A program made the translations under genes and the position numbers. A stretch of 56,623 nt of DNA, taken from Phycicoccus elongatus Lp2. Lineage in GTDB: Bacteria; Actinomycetota; Actinomycetes; Actinomycetales; Dermatophilaceae. Of the stretch, positions 36,314 to 43,710 are shown one piece after another (within the stretch, counting starts at the first letter, position 1; each line of letters starts with the position of its first letter). The DNA is taken from NCBI RefSeq assembly GCF_000367525.1, contig NZ_HF570956.1, forward strand, positions 1,248,462 through 1,305,084, given 5' to 3'. The notes below the pieces were generated by a model that saw only the letters and a list, made by a program, of their open reading frames with translations, searched no databases and was not told where the DNA came from.

Positions 36314-36652
36314 GTGAGCAATCACGCCCCCGCCGAGGCCGACGACCAGTACATGGCCGTCCAGGCCACGCCGGAGTTCCAGGCCCTGCGCAAGAAGTTC
36401 CGCGGCTTCGTCTTCCCGATGACCGCGTTCTTCCTCGCCTGGTATTTCCTCTACGTCCTGCTGTCGATCTTCGCCTCGGACTTCATGAACAAGGCCCTCT
36501 TCGGCAAGATCACGATCGGCCTGGTCTTCGGACTGCTCCAGTTCGTGACGACGTTCGCGATCACATTCATCTATGCGCGATGGGCCAACCGCGACCTCGA
36601 CCCGGCCGCCGACGCCGTGGGCGCCACGCTCGACGGACAGAGGGAGCACTGA
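36314..36652 (+). CDS. DUF485 family membrane protein
   Basis: A 112-residue protein with two membrane helices (about residues 33-55 and 66-88). The segment EFQALRKKFRGFVFPMTAFFLAWYFLYVLLS is the DUF485 signature, and the FGLLQFVTTFAITFIYARWANRDLDP segment ends the domain. GGAGGTGA precedes GTG 36314. It lies one base before the actP start codon, as yjcH lies before actP in E. coli, and probably supports the symporter. Confidence 0.88.
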   Translation: MSNHAPAEADDQYMAVQATPEFQALRKKFRGFVFPMTAFFLAWYFLYVLLSIFASDFMNKALFGKITIGLVFGLLQFVTTFAITFIYARWANRDLDPAADAVGATLDGQREH

Positions 36653-36653
36653 C

Positions 36654-38345
36654 ATGGCCGGCCTGACCTCGCTCGCCGCGGCCACGACCGTCGGCAACCC
36701 CACGCTCAACATCTCGATCTTCGTCATCTTCGTGCTCGTCACCCTGACCGTCGTCATCAAGGTCGCCGGCGGCAAGAAGACGGCCGAGCAGTACTACACC
36801 GCCGGTGGCGCCTTCTCCGGTCGCCAGAACGGCATCGCCATCGCCGGTGACTACCTGTCGGCGGCGTCCTTCCTCGGCATCGCCGGCGCCATCGCCCTCC
36901 AGGGCATGGACGGCTTCCTCTACTCGATCGGCTTCCTCGTCGCCTGGCTCGTCGCGCTCCTGCTCGTCGCCGAGCTCATGCGCAACACCGGCCGCTTCAC
37001 GATGGCCGACGTCCTCGCCTACCGCCTCAAGCAGCGCCCGATCCGCATCGCGGTGTCGGTCTCGGTGCTCTGCGTCTCGCTGTTCTACCTGCTCGCGCAG
37101 ATGGCCGGCGCCGGTGGCCTGGTGTCCCTCCTCCTCGGCGTCTCGGGCGAGATGGCCCAGAACCTCGTCATCGCCGTGGTCGGCGTCGTCATGGTGACCT
37201 ACGTCCTCATCGGTGGCATGAAGGGCACGACCTGGGTCCAGATCATCAAGGCGGTGCTGCTCATCACGGCGGCCTTCGTCATGACCGTGTGGGTGCTCGG
37301 CAAGTACGGCTTCAGCCTCAGCGGCCTCTTCGACGGCGCGATCGAGACCGCCAAGGGCTCGGCCAACGCCAAGACCGTGGCCGGCGCCGACAAGCTCACC
37401 CACTACGGCGTGAAGTACGGCGTGACGACGACCTCGAAGATCGACTTCATCTCGCTCGCCCTCGCGCTCGTGCTCGGCACCGCCGGCCTCCCCCACGTGC
37501 TGCAGCGCTTCTACACCGTGCCCACGAGCAAGCAGGCCCGCAAGTCGGTCGAGTGGGCCATCTGGCTCATCGGTGGCTTCTACCTGCTCACCCTCGTCAT
37601 CGGCTTCGGCGCGGGCGCGCTGGTCGGCCCGGACAAGATCTCGGCAGCACCCGGCAAGGCCAACTCGGCGGCGCCGCTGCTCGCCTACGAGCTGGGCGGG
37701 TCCTGGATGCTCGGCATCGTCGCCGGCATCGCCTTCGCGACCATCCTCGCGGTCGTCGCCGGCCTGACGATCACCGCCTCGGCAACCTTCGCCCACGACC
37801 TCTACAAGGAGGTCTTCAAGCGGGGCCAGTCCACCCAGGACCAGGAGGTCAAGGTCGCCCGCTACTCGGCGATCGCCATCGGCCTGGTCGCGATCTTCGG
37901 CGGCATGCTCGCCAAGAGCCAGAACATCGCCTTCCTCGTGGCCCTGGCCTTCGCGGTGGCGGCGTCGGCGAACCTGCCGACGATCCTCTACAGCCTGTTC
38001 TGGAAGGGCTTCAACACCAAGGGTGCCCTCTGGTCGATCTACGGCGGGCTCATCTCCTCGATCGGCCTGATCATCTTCAGCCCGGTCGTCTCCGGCAAGC
38101 CGGCGGTCGCCACCAAGCTCGCCGACGGCACGTCGGCGATGCTGAGCCCGTCGATGTTCACCAACCCGGACATCGACTTCCACTGGTTCCCGCTCGACAA
38201 CCCGGGCCTGATCTCGATCCCGCTCGCGTTCTTCCTCGGCTGGCTCGGGTCGAAGCTCTCCAAGGAGCACAACGCCCAGAAGTACGCGGAGATGGAGGTC
38301 CGCTCCCTCACCGGTCACGGTGTGGGACCAGCGGTCGACCACTGA
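36654..38345 (+). CDS. actP: Cation/acetate symporter
   Basis: A 563-residue SSS permease with about 13 membrane segments, likely importing acetate or a similar carboxylate with a cation. Signatures: EQYYTAGGAFSGRQNGIAIAGDYLSAASFLGIAG, ALALVLGTAGLPHVLQRFYTVP and ATILAVVAGLTITASATFAHDLY. Codons are almost all G/C-ending, more biased than neighbouring genes, suggesting high expression, and no iterated octamer occurs inside. Acetyl-CoA synthetase 10 kb away would use the imported acetate. Confidence 0.9.
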   Translation: MAGLTSLAAATTVGNPTLNISIFVIFVLVTLTVVIKVAGGKKTAEQYYTAGGAFSGRQNGIAIAGDYLSAASFLGIAGAIALQGMDGFLYSIGFLVAWLVALLLVAELMRNTGRFTMADVLAYRLKQRPIRIAVSVSVLCVSLFYLLAQMAGAGGLVSLLLGVSGEMAQNLVIAVVGVVMVTYVLIGGMKGTTWVQIIKAVLLITAAFVMTVWVLGKYGFSLSGLFDGAIETAKGSANAKTVAGADKLTHYGVKYGVTTTSKIDFISLALALVLGTAGLPHVLQRFYTVPTSKQARKSVEWAIWLIGGFYLLTLVIGFGAGALVGPDKISAAPGKANSAAPLLAYELGGSWMLGIVAGIAFATILAVVAGLTITASATFAHDLYKEVFKRGQSTQDQEVKVARYSAIAIGLVAIFGGMLAKSQNIAFLVALAFAVAASANLPTILYSLFWKGFNTKGALWSIYGGLISSIGLIIFSPVVSGKPAVATKLADGTSAMLSPSMFTNPDIDFHWFPLDNPGLISIPLAFFLGWLGSKLSKEHNAQKYAEMEVRSLTGHGVGPAVDH

Positions 38346-38370
38346 CGGTCCTCTCCATCGCGGCACCCGG

Positions 38371-38402
38371 GCGGGCGGCATACCAATTGGTATGCCGCCC
38401 GC
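38371..38402. terminator. Perfect 32-bp palindrome of two iterated octamers, actP terminator
   Basis: GCGGGCGGCATACCAA (38371-38386) is followed at once by its exact reverse complement (38387-38402). The palindrome holds CGGCATAC and GTATGCCG head to head and starts 26 bp after the actP stop. It probably terminates actP transcription; there is no U-tract. Confidence 0.8.
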
Positions 38403-38446
38403 TCGGCTTCCCGAGGCCCCGCGCGACCGCCTGAGAGACTGCCGCC

Positions 38447-39709
38447 ATGAGCGGCCACACCCAGGGGGATCCGTCGACGGCCCGTCGAGTCATGGAAGCA
38501 GTGCCCTTCGGCCTCTGGGTGACCGGTGCCGTCTCGGCGATCATCGTCGTGACCGGCATGGCCCTGACCACGGTCAACCGCGCACTGTCACCGGTCTCGT
38601 CGGTGATCATCGCGATCGTCATCGCGCTGCTGCTCACCGCGCTGCTCCAGCCGCTCACGAGTTGGCTGCGGCGACTGGGGTTGCGTCAGGGCTTGGCGGC
38701 GACGCTGACCATGTTCGCCTTCCTCATCGGCCTCGCCGGCGTCTTCTGGCTGACCGGCTCCCAGATCGCCTCCGGCGCTCAGGATCTCGTCGACGGGGTC
38801 TTCGATGGTCTCGACAGCGTCCAGGACTGGCTCAAGACCGAGCCCTTCGGGATCAGTGGCGACCAGGTCTCGAGCTGGATCGAGCAGGGCCGCGAGTGGC
38901 TGCAGAGCAACTGGACCTCGCTCGCCGGGGGGGTGCTGTCGGCGGGCAGCGCCCTCTCGACGGTGGGGGTCGTCTTCGTCATCGCCCTGGTCAGCACCTA
39001 CTTCTTCTTGGCCCAGGGGCGCCGGTTGTGGCTGTGGTTCCTCCGACTGTTGCCCCGCCCCACCCAGCAGCCGGTCCACGACTCGATGCGTCGCGGATGG
39101 GTCGCCGTCCTGGCCTACTCGCGCACGCAGATCATCGTGGCAGCCGTCGACGCCGTCGGGATCGGCCTGGGAGCCCTGCTGCTCGGCGTCCCCCTCGTCG
39201 TGCCGATCGCCGTGTTGACCTTCCTGATGGCCTTCATCCCGGTCGTCGGAGCGGTGCTCTCCGGGATCGTCGCCGTGCTCATCGCCTTCGCCAGCAACGG
39301 ATGGGTGGCGGCCCTGATCATGATCGGGGTCGTGCTGGCCGTGCAGCAGATCGAGTCCAACGTCCTGCAGCCGCTGCTCATGTCCAGGGCCGTCGACATC
39401 CACCCGCTGGCGGTGATCCTGGGCGTGACCGTCTTCTCGTCCGTCTGGGGGATCATGGGGGCGCTCGTGTCGGTGCCCGCGATGGCGCTGGTCAAGGTCG
39501 TCGTGCTCTCGCTGCGCGGCCACGACCCCTATCCCCAGTTGGGCAGTGATCCGGTCCCGCCCTATCGCGAGTCCGATCCGCAGGACACCGACGAGCCCCT
39601 CGTCGACGAGGCAGAGGCAACGGCTGCAGGCGCCCCGGCGGCAGCCGCCACGGCGACGCCCGCCGACGAGGTCAACGAGCAGCAGCCTCCGCGCGCAACC
39701 CGAACGTGA
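38447..39709 (+). CDS. AI-2E family transporter
   Basis: A 420-residue membrane protein with about eight helices. Signatures: IAIVIALLLTALLQPLTSWLRR, the central QIASGAQDLVDGVFDGLDSVQDWLK region, FIALVSTYFFLAQGRRLW-type segment, VVPIAVLTFLMAFIPVVGAVLSG and IESNVLQPLLMSRAVDIHPLAVILGV. The family includes TqsA and Na+/H+-exchanging members; substrate here unknown. The Ala/Glu-rich tail overlaps, on the other strand, the end of a phhA fragment. Part of the gene (from about VLQP) is duplicated as debris just downstream. Confidence 0.85.
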   Translation: MSGHTQGDPSTARRVMEAVPFGLWVTGAVSAIIVVTGMALTTVNRALSPVSSVIIAIVIALLLTALLQPLTSWLRRLGLRQGLAATLTMFAFLIGLAGVFWLTGSQIASGAQDLVDGVFDGLDSVQDWLKTEPFGISGDQVSSWIEQGREWLQSNWTSLAGGVLSAGSALSTVGVVFVIALVSTYFFLAQGRRLWLWFLRLLPRPTQQPVHDSMRRGWVAVLAYSRTQIIVAAVDAVGIGLGALLLGVPLVVPIAVLTFLMAFIPVVGAVLSGIVAVLIAFASNGWVAALIMIGVVLAVQQIESNVLQPLLMSRAVDIHPLAVILGVTVFSSVWGIMGALVSVPAMALVKVVVLSLRGHDPYPQLGSDPVPPYRESDPQDTDEPLVDEAEATAAGAPAAAATATPADEVNEQQPPRATRT

Positions 39710-39868
39710 GGTCGTCGTCGACGGTGTCGAAGAAGGCGCCGACGACGTCATCGAGCTCATCGAGCTTCTGCGCGCAGAAGAGCACCGGCTGGTATTTCCG
39801 TGATGTCGTAGGCCAGGGTGCCCATGTCGGCCAGGTCGAGCGGGCGATGCTCCGTGTGGGTGAACTCG
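39672..39868 (-). pseudogene. 3' fragment of a second phenylalanine 4-monooxygenase gene
   Basis: On the minus strand this encodes YQPVLFCAQKLDELDDVVGA and FDTVDDDLTFGLRAEAAAR, closely matching the C-terminus of the intact phhA at 47150-48040 (there YQPVLFCAESLDELDDVVGA). Upstream, DLADMGTLAYDIT is still recognisable but in another frame because of a one-base insertion near 39800, and homology stops at about 39868. The fragment keeps its own TGA stop, which lies inside the 3' end of the AI-2E gene. Confidence 0.8.
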
Positions 39869-40076
39869 TCCTGCAGCCCGGCCTCATGTCACGCGCCGTC
39901 GACCTCCACCCGTGGGCGGTCATCATCGGTGTGACCCTCTTCTCCTCCATCTGGGCGAAAAGTGACCGGAGGGGCCGGGCCGCACCGTCGTGCCGGGCCG
40001 CACCGTCGTGTCGGAGCGCACCGTCGTGCCGGAGCGCAACGACGAGCCCTCGTCGACGAGGAGGCCGACCGACTGA
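39868..40076 (+). pseudogene. Fragment of a second AI-2E transporter gene
   Basis: 39868-39955 encodes VLQPGLMSRAVDLHPWAVII then GVTLFSSIW, matching VLQPLLMSRAVDIHPLAVIL and GVTVFSSVW of the intact gene at 38447. An internal segment is missing and replaced by an 18-bp tandem repeat; 40041-40069 again matches the intact gene's tail (EPLVDEAE region). The junction to the phhA fragment is at CGTCC. The whole 39710-40095 gap is such debris. Confidence 0.75.
39982..40035 (+). repeat. 18-bp tandem repeat, three copies
   Basis: GCACCGTCGTG starts at 39982, 40000 and 40018 (period 18 bp; units like GCACCGTCGTGCCGGGCC), with a decayed fourth at about 40036. It lies in the AI-2E debris. Confidence 0.75.
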
Positions 40077-40095
40077 CGCCCGCCCCATGTCGAGG

Positions 40096-43000
40096 TCAGC
40101 CCGCGGGACTCGGCACCTGCTCGAGGCCTGCCGGCCCGCTCTCGGAGGCGTTCTCAGCCGCACTCTCGTCGCGCCGGCCGCGTGCGAAGCGCAGATAGAG
40201 TGATGGCACGACGAACAGGTTCAGCAGGGTCGAGGTGACCAGGCCACCGAGGATGACGATCGCCATGGGGTGTTCGATCTCATGGCCGGGCACATCACCC
40301 ATGACGACGAGCGGCACGAGCGCCAGCGCCGTGGCGAGCGTCGTCATGAGGATCGGTGCGAGGCGCTCGCGTGCGGCGCGCAACACCAGCTCCGGACCGA
40401 AGGTCTCACCTTCGACATCCTCGAGATGCTGGCAGTGACTGATCATGAGGATTCCGTTGCGCGCGGCAATACCCAGGACCGTGAACAGGCCGACGAAGGA
40501 GCCGATGGTCATGGTGCCGCCAGTGGCCCACGCCGCGAGGACACCGCCAACGAGTGCCATCGGCAGGGTCAGCAGACTGAGGAAGGCCAGTCGCCAACGC
40601 CGGAACGACGCGTACAGCAACCCGAGAATGGCCAGGACGGCGATGATCGAGAGCAGCCGCAGTCGCTGGGACGCGGACTGCCGTTCGGTGTCCTCGCCGA
40701 TGACCTCGAACCGGTATCCCAGGGGTAGCTCGACCGTCTCCGCGGCCGCGCGAACATCGGCGGCGACATTGGCCAGTGCACGTCCCTCGACGTTGGCACC
40801 GACGTCGAGGCGGCGGGAGCCATCGATGCGCCGGATCATGCTCGGTGTCGAGCTCATCTCGACCGAGGCGATGTCGGCCAAGCGCACCGTCCCACCCGAC
40901 GGGGTGTCGATGAGCATGTCCTTGACGTGATCGGGGGTCTTCCGAGACTCCGGGACGCTCCACACCATGACGTCATAGGCCTTGCCCTCGCGATAGACGT
41001 CGGAGAGTTCCTCGGCCGCGAGATAGACCGCCGCCTGGCGCCTCACGTCGCCCGGCTTGAGACCGACGGTCTGCGCCTTGTCGAGATCGACCTGAACGAC
41101 CAGGTGCGGGATCCGCGTCTGGAGGTCCGTGTGGGGGTCCTTGACCCCTGGGATGTCCGCGATCGCCGCCTCGATCTCGTGGGCCTTGGCCTCGATGACA
41201 TCGAGATCGTCTCCGTAGACCCGCACGACAACGGCCTCGCCGGCACCGGTCAGCACCTCACGGATGCGCTCCTTGAGGTAGGTCTGCACGTCGCGTCGCA
41301 GGCCCGGATAGCCGTCAACGACCTCCTGGACCCGGGCGAGGGTCGAGTCGTAGTCCTTGTCCGGATCGATGCTGATCCAGTTCTCGACGAAGTAGATGCC
41401 GTAGACCTCGTCGCCCATGACTGCCTGGCCGACGTGGGCGCCGAAGTTGCGGACGCCGGGGACCTGACGGAGCTCGCGACTGGCGGCCTTGGTCACCTGC
41501 ATCGTCTCGTCATAGGAGGCACTGGGCTCGAGCACCCAGTGCATGAGAAAGTCGCGCTCCTTGAAGGTGGGGAGCAGGTCCTGGCCGAGCCGTGGCACGA
41601 CGGCCACGCCCCCGGCCGCGAGGGCGATGACCAACGCATAGGCGGCCAAGGGACGCCGCACGATCGGCCGGAGGAGGCGGTCATAACCTCGCTGGGTCCA
41701 CCGGACGAGCGGTGGCGGCTTGGGGTCCAGCGTGGCCTTGCGTAGCAGGATGAGCGCCATGGCGGGCGTCAGGGTGACCGCCACGAGCATCGAGGCGCCC
41801 ACAGCAAGGGTGTAGGACAAGGCCAGGGGCTGGAAGAACGACCCCATCAGGCCCGTGAGGAAGAAGACCGGGAGCGCCGCGGCCAGAATGATGAAGGTCG
41901 CATAAACGATCGGGCTCCGAACCTCCAGCGATGCCTCCAGCACGATCGACGCAGTGGAGCGGGTCCCACCCTCCTCTCGATGTTCGCGCAACCGTCGGAC
42001 GATGTTCTCGACATCGATGATCGCGTCATCGACGACCACGCCGACCGCGATGACCAAGCCGGCGAGCACCATCGTGTTGGTCGTCTCGCCCCGCGCGTAC
42101 AGGACGAGGGCCGCCGCAACCAGCGAGAGCGGGATCGCCACGATTGATATCAGCGCCGTGCGCCACTGGAAAAGGAAGAACATCAGGACGATGGCCACGA
42201 GAATGATGCCCAGGGTCAACGCCCGCGTGAGGTTGTCGATGGACAGTTCCACAAAGCTCGCGGGCCGGAAGATCGTGGTGTCGAGCTCGAGGTCCCCGAG
42301 CGACGGGGACATCCTCATGAGTGCCTCCTCGACGTCCCTTGTCACGTCGAGGGTGTTGCCCCAGGGGAGCTTCTCGACGATGAGCAACAAGCCGTCGCCA
42401 TCGTTGATGACCGCATCGCCGATGAGCAACTGGTGCCCCTTGACCACGGTCGCGACATCGCCGAGCAGGACGTTCTTGTCGCCCTTCTTCGCCACGAGGA
42501 TCTGGGAGATGGATTCGGCCGACTCGAGGGGCAGCACATGTTGCACCACCTGGCGCTGAGTCCCGTCGTCGACATAGCCGCCCGTGCCGATCTTGGTCCC
42601 GGTGCGGTGCTTCAGGAGTCCCGCATCGGTGCCTGCCGACGCCGCAGCCATGACCTCCTCGAGGGAGACCCCGGCGGCCCGCATGCGGTCAGGATCGACC
42701 TGGACCTGCCACTGGTTCTTGCGCATTCCCCAGACCGCAACATTGGCCACCCCCGGCAGCGCCATCAGTTGCGGCCGGATCTTGTAGCGGACAATGGTCG
42801 CCTGCTCGATGGGGTCGAGCGAGTCGGAACTCACCCCGATCTTCATGACCCTGCTGGTCGCCGACAGCGGTTGGAGCACCACCGGGGGGGTGGCCCAGCT
42901 CGGCAGAGTGGGCGTGATGGTCTGGATCCGCTCGGCCACCAGTCGGCGGGCATCGATGACATCGGTCCCCTTGGCGAAGATGAGCTCGACCGACGACTGC

Positions 43001-43266
43001 TGCGGGATCGACTTGGAGCGCAAGGTGACAAGGGACGGCATACCGCTCAACCCTTGTTCCAAGGGGACGGTGATGAGTTCTTCGACCTCCTGGGCGGACA
43101 GCCCCAGCGCGTCGGTCTGCACTTCGACCCGCGGCGGAGCGAACTCCGGGAAGACGTCGACGGGCGTCTCCCGCAACTGCAACCCGCCGAGGACGAGCAT
43201 GGCCACGGACGCAGCGACCGCGATGTAGCGGAACCGAAGACTGAAGATGAGGATCTGTCGCATCAT
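40096..43266 (-). CDS. CusA/CzcA-type RND transporter, canonical
   Basis: A 1056-residue resistance-nodulation-division protein with 12 membrane segments and two large extracytoplasmic loops. N-terminal TPVDVFPEFAPPRVEVQTDALGLSAQEVEELITVPLE is the heavy-metal-efflux (HME) signature. Membrane segment 4 reads GLVIAVGVVVDDAIIDVENIVRR, with the Asp pair and Glu of the proton relay. It follows a small adaptor-like lipoprotein gene and a degenerate RND paralogue in one operon. Substrate may be a metal cation or another compound. No outer-membrane factor is expected in this Gram-positive host. Confidence 0.9.
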   Translation of the reverse strand: MMRQILIFSLRFRYIAVAASVAMLVLGGLQLRETPVDVFPEFAPPRVEVQTDALGLSAQEVEELITVPLEQGLSGMPSLVTLRSKSIPQQSSVELIFAKGTDVIDARRLVAERIQTITPTLPSWATPPVVLQPLSATSRVMKIGVSSDSLDPIEQATIVRYKIRPQLMALPGVANVAVWGMRKNQWQVQVDPDRMRAAGVSLEEVMAAASAGTDAGLLKHRTGTKIGTGGYVDDGTQRQVVQHVLPLESAESISQILVAKKGDKNVLLGDVATVVKGHQLLIGDAVINDGDGLLLIVEKLPWGNTLDVTRDVEEALMRMSPSLGDLELDTTIFRPASFVELSIDNLTRALTLGIILVAIVLMFFLFQWRTALISIVAIPLSLVAAALVLYARGETTNTMVLAGLVIAVGVVVDDAIIDVENIVRRLREHREEGGTRSTASIVLEASLEVRSPIVYATFIILAAALPVFFLTGLMGSFFQPLALSYTLAVGASMLVAVTLTPAMALILLRKATLDPKPPPLVRWTQRGYDRLLRPIVRRPLAAYALVIALAAGGVAVVPRLGQDLLPTFKERDFLMHWVLEPSASYDETMQVTKAASRELRQVPGVRNFGAHVGQAVMGDEVYGIYFVENWISIDPDKDYDSTLARVQEVVDGYPGLRRDVQTYLKERIREVLTGAGEAVVVRVYGDDLDVIEAKAHEIEAAIADIPGVKDPHTDLQTRIPHLVVQVDLDKAQTVGLKPGDVRRQAAVYLAAEELSDVYREGKAYDVMVWSVPESRKTPDHVKDMLIDTPSGGTVRLADIASVEMSSTPSMIRRIDGSRRLDVGANVEGRALANVAADVRAAAETVELPLGYRFEVIGEDTERQSASQRLRLLSIIAVLAILGLLYASFRRWRLAFLSLLTLPMALVGGVLAAWATGGTMTIGSFVGLFTVLGIAARNGILMISHCQHLEDVEGETFGPELVLRAARERLAPILMTTLATALALVPLVVMGDVPGHEIEHPMAIVILGGLVTSTLLNLFVVPSLYLRFARGRRDESAAENASESGPAGLEQVPSPAG

Positions 43267-43275
43267 GGCCGGCTC

Positions 43276-43710
43276 CTATCGCCCGCCCCCGACGCCGTTC
43301 TCGGCGCCGTAGAGCTTGATCGCTGACCGCGTGACCACTCGCGTGCCGACCGGTGGGCCCGCGGACACGGCCGCGGACTGTCCGTCGACGCGATCGAGGG
43401 TGATCGGGACCCGTACGTAGGTGAGCTCCGAGGGGTTCGTGTACACCCACGGCGCGCCCTTCTTGTCATAGACCACGGCCGCGTAGGGGACGGCCGTGGC
43501 GTCGTCGACGACGACAGTCACCAATTCGAGACGGCGCACGGCATCCGCGGTGAGAGTCAAGGTCTTGGGCCCACCCTCGGTCGCCGCCGGAGCGATGGAC
43601 ACCGCCGGAACGGACTCGTGCACGGTCTCCTCGACGGCCGTGCAGCCACCGGCGACAGCAGCACAGATGGACATCGCGGCCACGGCGCGCACGGTTCGGA
43701 GCTCACGCAT
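43276..43710 (-). CDS. Small lipoprotein resembling the end of an RND adaptor
   Basis: A 144-residue exported lipoprotein. Signal peptide with lipobox-like AGGC (Cys at 23). The body has TLTADAVRRLELVTVVV, VPYAAVVYDKKGAPWVYTNP and GPPVGTRVVTRSAIKLYGAENG, which match strand patterns of the C-terminal beta-barrel and membrane-proximal domains of CusB/CzcB-type adaptors, but the helical hairpin and most of the usual ~400 residues are absent. ATG 43710 overlaps the stop of the upstream RND gene by eight bases. Likely a membrane-anchored minimal adaptor of this pump. Confidence 0.7.
   Translation of the reverse strand: MRELRTVRAVAAMSICAAVAGGCTAVEETVHESVPAVSIAPAATEGGPKTLTLTADAVRRLELVTVVVDDATAVPYAAVVYDKKGAPWVYTNPSELTYVRVPITLDRVDGQSAAVSAGPPVGTRVVTRSAIKLYGAENGVGGGR

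Noticed and set aside
39982-40035. Short CRISPR-like array
   Set aside because: The 18-bp units are contiguous without unique spacers and lie in pseudogene debris; no cas genes nearby.
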